From positions 2,106,001 to 2,170,000 of the forward strand of contig NC_088302.1 of the NCBI RefSeq assembly GCF_032854445.1: a DNA stretch of 64,000 nt, written 5' to 3'. This document shows positions 36,551 through 48,901 of the stretch, in pieces; the stretch's first letter is position 1, and each line of letters starts with the position of its first letter. A program made the position numbers and the translations under genes. Origin of the DNA: Liolophura sinensis (lineage: Eukaryota; Mollusca; Polyplacophora; Chitonida; Chitonidae). Below the pieces are notes generated by a model, which was not told the origin of the DNA, made no database searches, and saw nothing but the letters and a program-made list of their open reading frames with translations.

Positions 36551-37689
36551 CAATGACAGGAATTCAGAATTTTTGAGTTGGTTCAACTAAATACAAAAAT
36601 GAGTTGCAATTGACTTCCTGGGCCTAGATATAAAAATAAAAGTCAATTAAGAGAATTACAAGGGAAAATCTGTCACTTGCCTAAATTGTCTGCTCGACGA
36701 GATAACGTTCGCTCGTGGATCGCACAAGTAAACAATACGATAGGTCGGAAGGGAATTATAAGTCTAGTAAACCAAATACAATCTTCCTTTCCATCGATAA
36801 AGTTTTATTAAGTACTCGTAATTCGTAATTGGTCTGTATGGCAGAACTGAAGTTACACGATAGACCGCATAATTACAACACAATACCGTGTCTGACATTT
36901 TAAGTTCGTTGTATTTCTCACACGTCTAGACAACAAGTGTACACAGCTGACTCAAAAAGACATGCTTCCTTAATACGGCGACTCCAGTGAATCGATGATC
37001 GAAGAGAAACCCTGGATAAAATTAAACATATGATTGTGCACTCAAAGTCGGAAATGTGTCACCAGACATCGTGTCAGTATGACGTCTAAAATAACAGCAC
37101 AATTCTTTCGAGCTCGGCGATATGTCCTTTAGAGATGAAAAGATACGTGTTGCGTAAGCATTGGTGCTCTGGAATTTGCAGTATATTACAAAAAACAGTG
37201 GTGTTTCGGAGCGGCTGTCCTGTACCCCAGTAATCAGTCGTTTTGCTTTTTATACTTGATAGCAAGCTCAAGAAGAGAAAATTTTTAGTTTGGGAATCTG
37301 GTGATTGCATGGGGTGCGTCATCTCAGAGCAATCGAAAACTAGATCCCTCATTTCTCGTAGCCCACAACATACGCTACAAAAAAAAAAAAAAAAAAAAAA
37401 AAAGCAAAAAAGAACAATGTTCACCAGAATCCGTCTTATAGGGTCGAATTGATAACATGGTGACGCTTTCGATTTCCTTAATGTGTGCGATTTTTTTTAC
37501 GTTGAACTGTGATGTCTGGATTATTCAACATCAGAAAAATAAAAAGGTATACCTTTCAAAGTTTAAGTTTGATACTTCATTGGTAGATGTACACATTTGG
37601 TCTGGTATGGTCTATTGTTCCAAAAGTGTCACATGCGGATTGTTATTACTTGTGGAAACATGTTTTCCAGATCCAAACAACTACGTGAT
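36551..37689. other. No gene recognised; A25 tract at 37379-37403
   Basis: A run of about 25 A interrupts the sequence. Overlapping frames around 37086-37452 exist on both strands because of it. No recognisable domain; the A tract has no convincing processed-gene sequence upstream. Confidence 0.45.
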
Positions 37690-39230
37690 ACAATCACATT
37701 GTTAAACAGCTACAGTGAACATTATATATATAATCGTGATCAGATACTGATAAAATATTGATTATTTTCCCCTAGGATGCCCATATGGGTAATTTCGTCC
37801 CACAGCTGACACGTTGATGGAGCTGTGCTTCTGTTTATGCCAGCCTCTGATCGAGTACGTCTTGTCTGTTCAAAAACCTCGTCCGTTCTCCACTTTAAAG
37901 CCCATTATCGGAAACACTTCTGAACATTATACATGTAAATAACCACATGGAACAGTGTCATGGCCGTGCTGTCTGTTGAGTTTGTGTGGTGAAGGATACA
38001 GATAATGTGGACACTTTTCTGGTCACAGGTCTTCACCGTGCGTGTTTGTTTACGTCTGTGGTGTCGGCAAGATGCTGTGATACAGAACCCGCTCCACGGG
38101 CGGGCTAGGCGGTCAGCTGTGCTGTGTTTGACTATATTTGCCAACAGTGACATCAACGATAGAGTCAGTGCCCAGGCTAAAGGCCCGATCTAAGTGGGCA
38201 TCAACTCACTGGTCCCTAGAATTGGTCATCCTGACTTATCTTTCAATTTCTTCCTTTTAAACCAGATATAGAGACGGGCAGATATAAGTGATCTGAGGTC
38301 TTGTTTGTAGACCGTCAGCTGCCCGGAGAACACTAATACAGGTCAGATTGAGAAGCGGAGACAAGGAGATAAGAGGGAACTTTTTATCCCCCACTGTAAT
38401 TTAATTATACAGCTAATAAAGACAGTAATGCCTTTAACCTGCCTGTAGCTGACGGCGTGCTTCCGGATATTTTCGCGTCCCGGTTTTCCTACAGCCATCA
38501 CCTTGTCTAAGTCACGTGATCGATAATAACTTTTTTATTGGACGATCGTCTGGTCAGATAAAAGTTCATCCGGCCAATAAAACTAGGAGCGATTATTGTA
38601 TTTATCAGTTTATGAATGTATGTAACAACTTATTGATGAAACGAAATGAAAGAAATTCGTCTATAACAAGAAAACAGAAAACTGTGACATGCTACAAAAG
38701 TTAGCTGTTTCATTCGCTCGTGATCACATCAAACCTCGTCATTTATGATATTATTATTATACTATTTATTATGTCTATGTCACAGAAAGTGATCAAATAC
38801 AGATGAGCGGCTGACAGACTTTAGTATTAGATGGACAACACATGACGGGCTATGATACAGCCGCAATATGAGCTTATAAACTATGTCTGTGGGATTCCAG
38901 TAAAAAGATCATTCTTTGATCTGTTTATCGTTGGTCATATCACCAACTCCACAAACTACTAGCTAGTCTCTCGTCTTATCCCAGCAGAAAGAGTCATTAC
39001 TTAACATTACCTAATTCCCCGCCATCGGGTTTGGATCCCTACCACAATTGTCATCTCAACCACTTAATTTCATTTCCGGTCTCACAATCGGCTCAGCCTG
39101 ACTGTTAGAAGAGGATCGAAGACACAGAGTAGATGTCATTTGGATAATTGGACAGTGTAAGTTAATCCCGATGAACATGTCTGGTGAGAAAAACAGTTGA
39201 TGACGGGAGGGATATATGTTTGGGAGGAAG
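37690..39230 (+). repeat. DR1 dispersed repeat, full order a-b-c-d-e
   Basis: This copy defines the module order. Module a: CTGATCGAGTACGTCTTGTC near 37847. Module b: GTCAGTGCCCAGGCTAAAGG near 38164. Module c: TTAATTATACAGCTAATAAA near 38401 and GACGGCGTGCTTCCGGATAT. Module d: GAGCGGCTGACAGACTTTAG near 38803. Module e: CATTACCTAATTCCCCGCCA near 39004. No terminal inverted repeat or target-site duplication could be fixed, and no coding region is seen. Confidence 0.75.
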
Positions 39231-41397
39231 AACAGCTCTTACTGTAGTTGACTTTCTGTATCTGACAATTTTAATCCTTCTCGGACTGATGGAGTCAATA
39301 TCACTAGTAAAATAACTATACTGAAGACTAAACAACTGAATCAGATAAGTTGCGTTTGGAATCAGTGCAGTGGTTGTCACGGAGACTAAAGGCATGATAC
39401 TGCTGGCAGAAGTGATAAGTGCGTTGTACCCATACGTCACGTGGATCTATCATGATAGAATCCTTGTCCTTGGTTGCGGACAGCAGCCTTTTTTGGTTAT
39501 ATCTCTTCGATGAATTTGACATTAGAGTTTTCCCCCAATGTATCAAGTTTAAAGTGGAAATTTAAAGTTCACCCTTGCATCAAACATATATGATAGGTTA
39601 AAATGCTTTTTTTGCTTGACAACTATCAATGAATCAAAAATAAAATAAGAGACACTTTGCCTTAAAATACACAGGTATTTACTGCGCCCTGTTTGAGATT
39701 CTGGACAATTGACAACAGACAGAAACTCGTGTTTATATACAGTAGGTGCAAGAAATGAGCAAACTACATAATTTCTACTGTGCCAAAACATGACAAACTA
39801 ACAACAAAACAACAACAAAAACCAGAGTAATCTAGAGTGCTTTAAAAATGAAACTATATTTCTCTTCAAAATATAAACCAAGAAAAAGGATCAAATTCCA
39901 ATTATACTGACCAAAGCACACATTGTAATGCTAGACGGTTTTATTTGCAAGATCCCATGTCCCCAAGGCTTCGCGAATGCACAAGTTTGTAAACTCGCTC
40001 ACTTTGACGGTGTCGAGAAATCTTTCCTAACACCGTGTTGGGGCGAATAAATAAACTCACTACAAAACCGTAATAAAAAGATAATTCTTTCTTGAGAGGT
40101 AAATTTTTTAATTGGTGGCATTAAGCGAAAGTCTGATGAATGTGACCAGAATGTGGTAAATTGCTCTTATCCTCCATCCAGGCACGTTGTGTGTTTGACT
40201 AATGATCACTCCTGGTTTGACATCGTCCTCATTAAAACTGTTTTTTCAACATAAATGTTTTTTCATTAATGAAAACAGCAATTAATTTTTTTAAAAAATC
40301 GCGAATTGGATGTTAAAGTAAAGCCATGGTCTCAGATCTCTAGTAATAGAGGCATGTTCCTCAGCGTTAGTAGTGGATGAGACTATCTGTGTGCAAGGCC
40401 CATCCTCAGATCAGGTTAGCATAAACAACATAGACAGCCTTCCTACGCTCGCTTGGCGAAATGAACGGCTATGCGAGTAACTGAGGCAAGTTACCAGTAA
40501 CTTTTTAATTATTGGCATGAATCGAAAGTTTGATGAAAGTGGTTAATTGGCCTTATCCTCAACCCAGGCACGTTGTGTGTTTGATTAATGATCAGGCCCG
40601 GTTTGGCCTTGTTCCCATAAAAACTGTTTTTACCAAATAAATATCTTTCCATTAATTAAAACAGCAGTTAAATTTTAAAAAAAAATAAACAGTCGCGAAA
40701 CAGATGCTAAAGTAAGGCCGTAATCTCAGATCCGCTATGAAAGAGGCATGTTCTTCAGCGTTAATAGTGGATGAGACAATCTGTGTACAAAGCCCATCCT
40801 CAGATCAGGTTAGCATAGACAACCTTCCTATGTATGCTTAAGGAAATAACAGCTATGCTAATAACAGAATCCATTTTGGGACACATTCTACTTATAGTGT
40901 ATGTCGTGTGTCCGCGATCTTAAATCCAGCTATAGCAAAGATTGTTCTGAGTTGGTAGTCGTCTCCGTCAGATGTTTCAAAAGTTACTGAAAGTTGACCT
41001 TTCCAGAAGCATGTATGAGTAAATCGGTCATTACTCCAGGGCAGTGTTTTAACATGCCAAACCCATGAACAACCACATTCGGTGCTTCCGAAAACAAGAC
41101 GTATTAGGGATAAGGAGCTGTGACTGATTACCTGGACAGTTGGAGACAAAGTCGGAAGACATGCCTGAAAATCGAATTCGAAACGAATTTGAAATTCCGA
41201 TCTTAATCCTGTTAAGAGGACTAATTTAGTGAGAGGACAGCAAAAACGTGTTTAATGTAATGGCGAACATTCAGACCCGAGTCTATTATCGCTGTGAGCA
41301 CACTGTACAGGTCACGAAAAAATGTACCTCGAGAATTCAATTACGGAACAAGCTGTTACAGCCGAGCACTTCATCATCAAAAGCCTGTGCATAATGT

Positions 41398-41705
41398 GTC
41401 TTCCGGGTGGATTTCGCCTGTCTCCATAAAAGCGCATATAATACATAATCTATGGGTTTAGAACACGGCGTGAGAGTTGTTTTAATGTAATACGTGTTGT
41501 ACGTTTAGACCCTGGTAGTACAGCCGCTAATGACGATTGTAACCTGGGATATATGCTCTATAAGCTACACCTGGGCAAAATTCCACATCTGGATAATCAT
41601 CGGGAGTGATCCGAGAATAATTCGGCTTCAGTGATGACAATTTTGTTGCAACCATTATGTAAAATCTAGCCATTACTAACACCAGTAACTGTTTGAAATT
41701 TCTGA
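41398..41705. repeat. Highly conserved end block of unit 1 (partner 45118-45425)
   Basis: At a constant offset of 3720 bp the two blocks differ by about a dozen bases without indels, and 41540-41681 is identical to 45260-45401. The surrounding duplicated DNA is much more diverged. On the minus strand this block keeps a short frame open (about 48 codons from the ATG near 41675), containing TPDDYPDVEFCPGVAYRAY. I do not recognise this peptide. Confidence 0.8.
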
Positions 41706-42039
41706 AATTACCTAGCTGGAAGTAGGACAATCGTCAAACCGACGTGATGTCCTAACCGCCTTTTCTTGATTATATTATATTAATCACAGGATGTTAATGA
41801 GAATATCTTGTTGGTAGGTGTATCTCACAGACTAACGTAGAGCCATGTTGGTAAATGTCAGTACATGGCGGAATAATCAATGGACTAAATAAATAAAATA
41901 TCAAAACACACCTGTGGAATTTGGAAGAGTGCCAAATGACAGCATTCAAACAAACGTCATCAAAATACAATAAGCATCTCGTGCCATCAGCCTATTATCA
42001 TTCTTGTGACACAAACTATTTGCCGATCTGAAAAATTAT

Positions 42040-43610
42040 TTTATATAATTGTATAGGGTTAAACAGATAGAGTGAACAGTATGTATATGATCATCATCAG
42101 ACATTGATTTAGTATTGATTACTAAATCAATAAAATTGATTGAGTATTGATTATTTCCCCCCTAGGATACCCATATGGACCATTTCGTACCACAGCTGAC
42201 ACGTTGGTGGAGTGGTGCTTCTGTTTACGCCCGCATCTGATCGAGTACGTCCTTGTCCGTTCAGAAACCTCGCAAGCTGTCCAGTTTAAAACACATTATC
42301 TGAAACATTCCGAAATATCACACATATCCCTGATATTGCTAAACAGTATTATGGACAGGTCATTTAATGAGTTTGTGTGATGAGGGATATAAAGAGTCTA
42401 GACACTTTAGTCTTCTTGTCACTTCTTCTACCAATCACAGGAAAAGTGTTTTGTGCACTCTTGTCTGGTGCTCTAAAGACGTCACAGGCCTCCACCTTAC
42501 TTGTCTATTTACGTCTGTGACTTCGAGAAGATGCTGTGATGGAGAAGCGTGCTTGGCGGTCAGCTGTGTTTTTTCCTGGCTATATTTGCCCACAAACACG
42601 GACATCAACGATGGAGTCAGTCTTCAGGCTAAAGGCCCGATCTAAACGAACATCAAATCACTGGTCCCTAGAATTGGTCATCCTGTTTTATCTTTTCAGT
42701 TTCTTCCCATTAAACCAGATATAGAGACGGGCAGAGATAAGGTGGTTTATGTGAGTTGGGGTCTTTTCTGTGGATGGTCAGCCGCCCTGAACCCGGAGAA
42801 CAATGGTACAGAAAGGTCAGACTGAGACGGGGAGACATGGAGATAACAGGGAACCTTTTTATCTCCCACTGTAATCCAATTATACGGCTAATAAAGACAG
42901 TAATGCCCGTAACCTGCCTATAGCTGGCGGCGGACTTCCGGATATTTTCACGTTCCGCTTTTCCATACAGCCATCACCTTGCCTAAGTCACACGATCATT
43001 AATAGCTCATTTATTGGACAAGACGATCTTCTGGTCAGAAAATGAATTTCTCCGGCAAATAAACCTACCTCTGTCATTCTAATTTAACTAACACAGAATT
43101 GATTGAAACCAATCAATCACTGCCACTGCTAAGCAGCCGAAATAAAAGAAACTCGTCAAAAACAAGAAGACAAGAGCGACTGACAGACTTTAGCATAAGA
43201 TGGAGAAGACATGACGGGTTTTGGTACACCCGCGACATGAGATTCCAGCAAAACGATCGCTCTTTGATCTATTTATCGCTAGTCGAGTAAGCAGTGACAC
43301 AAACTACCAGCTAGTCTCTCGTCGTTCTGTATCAAACCTTGATGGCCGACCCCCCAGTTCATTTCCCAGCAGAAATAGCCATTAATTAACATTACCTAAT
43401 TCCCCAACATTGGGTTTGGATCTCAGCCAGAACCGTCATCTCAACCAGTTAATTTCACGTCACCTCTTACAATCGACTCAGCTTGGCTGTTAGAAGCGGA
43501 TCGAAGACACAAAGGGTCATCTGCGGGATGGGACACGCGTAGACAGTCCCGATGAACATGTCTGGTGAGAAAACAGTGTGGGCGGTGGGGGACATACGTT
43601 GTTAGACAGA
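42040..43610 (+). repeat. DR1 dispersed repeat, full order a-b-c-d-e
   Basis: Same module order as 37690-39230. Landmarks are CTGATCGAGTACGTCCTTG (42237), AGTCAGTCTTCAGGCTAAAGG (42613), AATTATACGGCTAATAAAG (42878), GCGACTGACAGACTTTAGC (43176, in part) and ACATTACCTAATTCCCCAAC (43389). Confidence 0.75.
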
Positions 43611-43841
43611 ATAGCTCCTACTGCAGATAACTTTCTGTATCTGCCTGTTTATACCTTTATTTGACTGACCAAGTCAGTAGGCCCTGTCACTAGCATCATA
43701 ACTGTCATAAAGAGACGGACTATGTTTGTAATCAGTACTAAGGTGGCAATATATTCATTAAATTTCTACTCCGCAGTCAGCCAAAATACACATTCACTTG
43801 CAACCTCTATTTGAAGTACTCGACAGTTGACCACAGAATGA

Positions 43842-44008
43842 TTTTATTTATTTATTTATTTATTTGATTGGTGTTTTACGCCATACTCAAGAATATTTCA
43901 CTTATAAGACGGCGGCCAGCATTATCGTTTTTGGAAACCGGGCACAGCCTGGGGGAAATCCACGACCATCCGTAGGTTGCTGACAGACCTTCCAACGTAC
44001 GGCCGGAG
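43842..44008 (-). repeat. MetaSINE-like SINE with intact target-site duplication
   Basis: A full-looking copy flanked by a 13-bp direct repeat, GACCACAGAATGA, at 43829-43841 and 44009-44021. On the minus strand it runs from CCGGCCGTACGTTGGAAGG through a GGTTTCC...CCGGTTTCC core to CACCAATCAAATAAATAAA, ending in a TAAA-type tail. The core resembles the Meta-domain of MetaSINEs (family knowledge; not searched). The site is empty in the paralogous unit 1, so it inserted after the duplication. Confidence 0.88.
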
Positions 44009-45718
44009 GACCACAGAATGAAAATATTTATATAAACTGATAGAAAGAAATTAGAATGCCAAAATGCCAAATAACAACAAAAATCGGATGAACCTAAACT
44101 ACATTCCAAAAATTAAACATTGTTTCCCATCTAAAAATAAAAGCCCACAAAATAGATCAAATTCCAGTTATTCTGAACAAAGCACACAATTTAATATTCC
44201 ACGGTTGGAATTGCAAGATACCAGGACTTCACGATGGCACAAGTTTACGAACTTGCCTACTTTGAACATGTCAGCAGATTTTGCAAAGCAGTGTGTTCAC
44301 GCTAAAGAAAAAACTCATCACAAATCCTTAATAAAAAAAAAGAGCGGTTAAATTTTGAAATAGTGGCTTTAAAGTTTGATGAGTGTGACCTGATTATGGT
44401 TAACTGACCTTATTCTCAATCCAGGCACGTTGTGCGCTTTTAATTAATGATCAGTCCCCGTGATAAATGGTTTTCACCAAATCAATGTTTTTTCTGTTAA
44501 TTAAAACAGAAATTAACTTCTTTCACAGTTTTAAAGAAGTCGTAGATGGGCTATTAAAGGAAAGCCATGGTCTCAGAGCCCCAGTAATAGAGGTTTGTTC
44601 TTCACCGTTAATAGTGACTGAGATAAGCTGTTTGCAAGCCATCCGCGGATCAGTCTGCCTACGGTCGCTTGTGGAAATTAGCGTCTATGCTGGTATTAGA
44701 AGCCATTTTGGGCGGCATTATAGTTGGCGCATAGCTGAGTTGGTAGAGATCTCCGCTAGATGTTACTGGGCGTTGACCTTTCGAGAAACCTGCAATACCA
44801 AATCGTTCGGTTAAACAGTGGTTTAACATGCTGTTAGTCCTGAATAAAGGAAAACGCGTTAAAATTAACACAGAATCGTCACTGATTGGCTGAACAGTTG
44901 TCTTGGGGGTTGTTTTAGCGAGGCTAGTGATGAAAATCGATTTTCAGCGTGAAGCTTTCGGTGTAGAGAGTTTAATGCAATGGTTAACATTGTGACCAGA
45001 GTATATTATCGCTGTAAACACGGTTAGAAGGCCACGAAAAATCCACCTCGTGAACTCAGATACGGCACAAGCTGTTACAGCCCAGCTACTTCATACTCCA
45101 AAGCCCGTGCACAATATGTCTTCCGGGTGGATTTCGCCTGTCTCCATAAAAGTGCATATAATACATAATCTATGGGTTTAGAACACGGCGTGAAAGTTGT
45201 TTTAATGTAATACGTGTTGTACGTTTAGACACTGGTGGTCCAGCTGGTAATGACGATAGTAACCTGGGATATATGCTCTATAAGCTACACCTGGGCAAAA
45301 TTCCACATCTGGATAATCATCGGGAGTGATCCGAGAATAATTCGGCTTCAGTGATGACAATTTTGTTGCAACCATTATGTAAAATCTAGCCATTACTAAC
45401 AGCAGTAACTGTTTGAAATTTCTGTAACTACACGGCTAGAAAAGAAATAATTAAAGTCCGATCGCCGTGAAATCTTGGCTGCTTGGCGTAACTTATTATA
45501 ACACTGATTCTCTGATGATGTCTTGTCATTAACTACATCCCACACATTAACAGAGAATCATGTTATCAGTAAATACCAGTACATCGAGAAGCTCTGAATG
45601 GACTCAGTCAATAATGCACGGAAACGTATATTTCTACATGAAAAACACACCTGTGGAAGTTTGTACTGTGCCAAATGATGACAATACCTTCACAAAGCCT
45701 TCACAGAATAATGTTTGG

Positions 45719-46072
45719 GCCTTGACCTTTATGTCCACAACGTTCATGTATTGGCATTCGTGCCTTGACATTCATGTTTAAACTTTCATGTCTTGACATT
45801 CGTGCCTTGGCCTTCATTTCTAAACGTTCATGTCTTTACAATCGTGCCTTGACATTCTTGTTTAAACTTTTATGTCTTGACATTTGTGCCTTGGCCTTCA
45901 TGTCTAAACGTTCATGTCTTGACATTCATGCCTTGAGCTTTATGTCTAAACTTCCATGTCTTGACATTCGTGCCTTGACATTCATGTTTAAACGTTTATG
46001 TCTTGACATTCGTGTCTTGACCTTTATGTCTAATCTTTCATGTCTTAACATTCCAGTCTTGACCTTCTTCTT
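45719..46072. repeat. ~42-bp minisatellite, about 8 copies
   Basis: Units combine TTCATGTCTTGACATTCGTG and CCTTGACCTTCATGTCTAAAC. Half-unit similarity (CTTGACATTC...TTGACATTC) suggests the 42-bp unit grew from a ~20-bp precursor. The 105-codon frame is a repeat artefact. Confidence 0.9.
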
Positions 46073-46832
46073 CATAGTTTAACACCCATGTCTTCATACC
46101 AAGTAATTAACATTGCTATGAACATTTTTGTGTTGGTCAAGCGTTTAGCAGAAGAATACAGGAACGAAGAGGCTACGTACCTATAAATAAAACAGCTCAG
46201 TGTTCATGGTTTTATAGCGTTCAGTGTGAGGATAGGCGAAAATGTAGATAAAGAGGGATGGTTTTAATGTCCTCGACGGTATTCGTTGGCGTTAGAGAAT
46301 ACATTCGACTCGCGATGTGGCAATTTACTGATGAGAGCCCAAGCTAGCAGTTTCTGTATAATTTCCTTATGTAATAACACCCCCCCGCCCCTCCCAAACA
46401 AAAACAAGAAAGATATCCAATTTCACCGTTCGGTCGGCTAAGCAGAAAAGCAATCTGTCGCTCGTCTTTCCTGATTACAGAGAACATTTTCCAAATTACA
46501 TTTATGTCAAGCGAGAGGTTTTTCTTATAATTCAGAACGTTAACCACGTGGCAAAGTCTTCTTATTGGTACAAAAAAATAGTTTTGGCATGAACAGTGAG
46601 CTTTATTCTCCAACACGGAGACTTATGTTCTACAGATAGCGTGTCAAGTCCAGTCAGTGCTTATAGCCACGCAGTGGGGAGGAAATGGAATGGACTGTGT
46701 TCTAACATAACAAAACACGCTAGAACTAAAAACATAGCAATAAAAAAGACAGGGTTGTGAAAACTTTAATTGTTGTAATTGTTCTGTGTTGAGAAATCAG
46801 AATGGTATATCCATATGTTCTCTGTTTGACAT
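46073..46832. other. No recognisable feature
   Basis: Contains a C-rich tract (46379-46397). The 90-codon minus frame 46344-46616 has no recognisable domain. Confidence 0.45.
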
Positions 46833-47552
46833 TTCTTGGCATTTCATTCTTTGGGCATGTCTTGTAACGTCTTGACAATAAGCCGACATCAGCTCATTGT
46901 TTAGCATTTCTGGTATCGTCTTGAGAATAGGCCGGTATCAGTCCATTGTTTAGGCATTTCTGGTATCGTCTTGAGAATAGGCCAGCATTGCTTCATTGTT
47001 TAGGCATTTCTGGTATCGTCTTGAGAATAGGCCGGCATTGCTTCATTGTTTAGGCATTTCTGGTATCGTCTTGAGAATAGGCCGGCATTGCTTCATTGTT
47101 TAGCATTTCTTGTATCCTCTCGAGAATAGGCCGGTATCAGTCCATTGTTTAGGCATTTCTGGTATCGTCTTGAGAATAGGCCAGCATTGCTTCATTGTTT
47201 AGGCATTTCTGGTATCGTCTTGAGAATAGGCCAGCATTGCTTCATTGTTTAGGCATTTCTGGTATCGTCTTGAGAATAGGCGGGCATCAGTCCATTGTTT
47301 AGCATTTCTGGTATCGTCTTGAGAATACCCCGACATTAGTTCATTGTTTTGGGGCATTTCTGGTATCGTCTTGAGAATAGGTCGGTATCACTCCATTGTT
47401 TAGCATTTCTGGTATCGTCTTGAGAATAGGCCGGCATTACTTCATTGTTTAACCATTTTTGGCATCGTCTTAAGAATAGGCCGACATTACCCCATTGTTC
47501 AGCATTTCTAGTATCAGCTCATTACTTTCCATTTCTAGTATCGTCTTGAGAA
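46833..47552. repeat. ~50-bp minisatellite, about 14 copies
   Basis: Units contain ATTTCTGGTATCGTCTTGAG, AATAGGCCGGCATTGCTTCA and TTGTTTAGGC. The central copies are nearly identical and the edge copies are decayed. Confidence 0.94.
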
Positions 47553-47945
47553 TTGTGACATTGATTGAAATCGTCAACTTACAATGTCAAAATTGAAACT
47601 ATCTCTCTATTCGTAAAGAACACTTTTCCGGTGCCTGGACTATTAAATGTTACCTCCTGTTCTATGAGTACAGAGTACATAACTATAGTTTATTTCTTTT
47701 AGCCAGTCGCCTATGTTCAGCTATCTGTAAAATCAGTCACACTGGCTACCAAAATTGCATTTAGTAGGTGAGACGTAACATCAGCAGCTCTACACATGGA
47801 CACCTTAAATGTTCATATTCTTCCAAAGAGAATGAAGTTAAAACACTATCTAATTCATAATATTAAACTGTAAAAGTTCAGTTTCGACGGCAAGACCTCA
47901 ATGTCTTGGGTGACGTCAAATTATTAAAAAAAAACAGTGGCATGT
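47553..47945. other. No recognisable feature
   Basis: Nothing recognised between the array and the SINE. Confidence 0.4.
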
Positions 47946-48290
47946 TGAAGTGAGTGAGTGAGAGTGCTTGGGGTTTAACGTCGTACTTAACAATTTTTTA
48001 GTCACATGACGACGAAAGAATCATTAGGGTGCATGTACGTGTAATGTACCTCCTTGTTGCAGGATGGATTTCCAAAGTCTTTTTATCTAGTGTTTCTTCA
48101 CTGAGACGACTTACCGATGGCAAGTAAGCTTCCGCGCCGAAGCTATTATACTGATACTGGTCAACCGATCGTTGCACTATCCCCTTAATGCGGAGCGCCA
48201 GTCGAGGAAGCTACAGCCTCCTCTTTTAAAGTCTAAGGTGTGATCCGATCCAGGATTAACCCTGGATCTGCCGCTCCCGGGGAGGCATGC
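47946..48290 (-). repeat. SINE family 2, tRNA-derived, fullest copy
   Basis: The left edge is a GAGTGAGTGAGAG simple repeat, consistent with a SINE tail on the complementary strand. The body has GCTTGGGGTTTAACGTCGTA and CACTGAGACGACTTACCGAT. On the minus strand, the right end gives GATCCAGGGTTAATCCTGGATC (quoted in part), which looks like a tRNA T-arm with a box B-like GGTTAATCC. Two diverged relatives are at 936-1165 and 7060-7275. Family name unknown to me. Confidence 0.75.
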
Positions 48291-48440
48291 TGGATATTGG
48301 GCGGAGTTTTTGTCGAACGGCATGTTCTCACGAATGACAAAATTATTACCTTTAATCTACAACTTTAATCTAAACCCTGATTCTGACACTCCCATATTTG
48401 ACATTATTCGAGGGTTTTAGTATAATATAACCACCATGAA

Positions 48441-48512
48441 TTTTATTTTATTTATTTGATTTTTGTTTTGCGCCGTACTCAAGAATATTTCTCTGATACA
48501 ACGGCTACAATT
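48441..48512 (-). repeat. MetaSINE-like SINE, 3' fragment
   Basis: TTTATTTATTTGATTTTTGT, CGCCGTACTCAAGAATATTT and GATACAACGGC match the tail end of the 43842-44008 family. The rest is missing. Confidence 0.75.
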
Positions 48513-48766
48513 TCATCTCTTGTAGTATGTGATCTCACGTTAGTGTGGGGTTAGAGAAGGATGTTACGAAATTCTGTTGTAAAACACAATGTATTCTGAT
48601 AGCTGAGACAGTAGAACAGACGCTTGATCCTAGTGACAAGTACACATCACCACCATTGCTTCCGAGGTAGCTTTCTGATTGACTGCTGGTAAATCTCTCT
48701 TTAAATCTTCGTTTAAAGCCTCGTTTTCGCTAACAGGTCAGCTATTCAAGGACCAACTTTTTTGGG

Positions 48767-48901
48767 AAGGTCTTCCAGCAACCAGCAACGTTGGTTTCTC
48801 CCGGGCTCTGCCCGGTTTCCATCCACCCTAATGCTGGCCGCCATCGTATAAGTGAAACATTCTTGAGTACGGCGTATAACACCAATCAAATAAATAAATA
48901 C
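48767..48901 (+). repeat. MetaSINE-like SINE copy
   Basis: AAGGTCTTCCAGCAACC, TTTCTCCCGGGCTCTGCCCG, CTAATGCTGGCCGCCATCG, ATTCTTGAGTACGGCG and CACCAATCAAATAAATAAAT define a near-complete copy with its TAAA tail on the plus strand. Confidence 0.88.

Larger units (their letters stand above)
37690..41720. repeat. Tandem segmental duplication, unit 1
   Basis: Collinear with unit 2 (42040-45430). It starts with DR1 modules a to e, continues through ATCAAATTCCAATTATACTG (39891), CCAGGCACGTTGTGTGTTTG and AAAACAGCA(A/G)TTAA blocks, and ends in a very similar block at 41398-41705. Unit 1 is longer because a ~400-bp piece is itself duplicated (about 40100-40460 and 40500-40860). No gene recognised within. 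Confidence 0.8.
42040..45430. repeat. Tandem segmental duplication, unit 2
   Basis: Second copy of 37690-41720. It carries a SINE insertion (43842-44008) that unit 1 lacks, and lacks unit 1's internal 400-bp duplication. A tRNA-like string, ATAGCTGAGTTGGTAGAG, lies at 44732-44749; the equivalent in unit 1 near 40950 is decayed. Confidence 0.8.

Noticed and set aside
37379-37403. Poly-A tract as the tail of a processed pseudogene or LINE
   Set aside because: No coding-like or element-like sequence is recognisable immediately upstream, and no target-site duplication was found.
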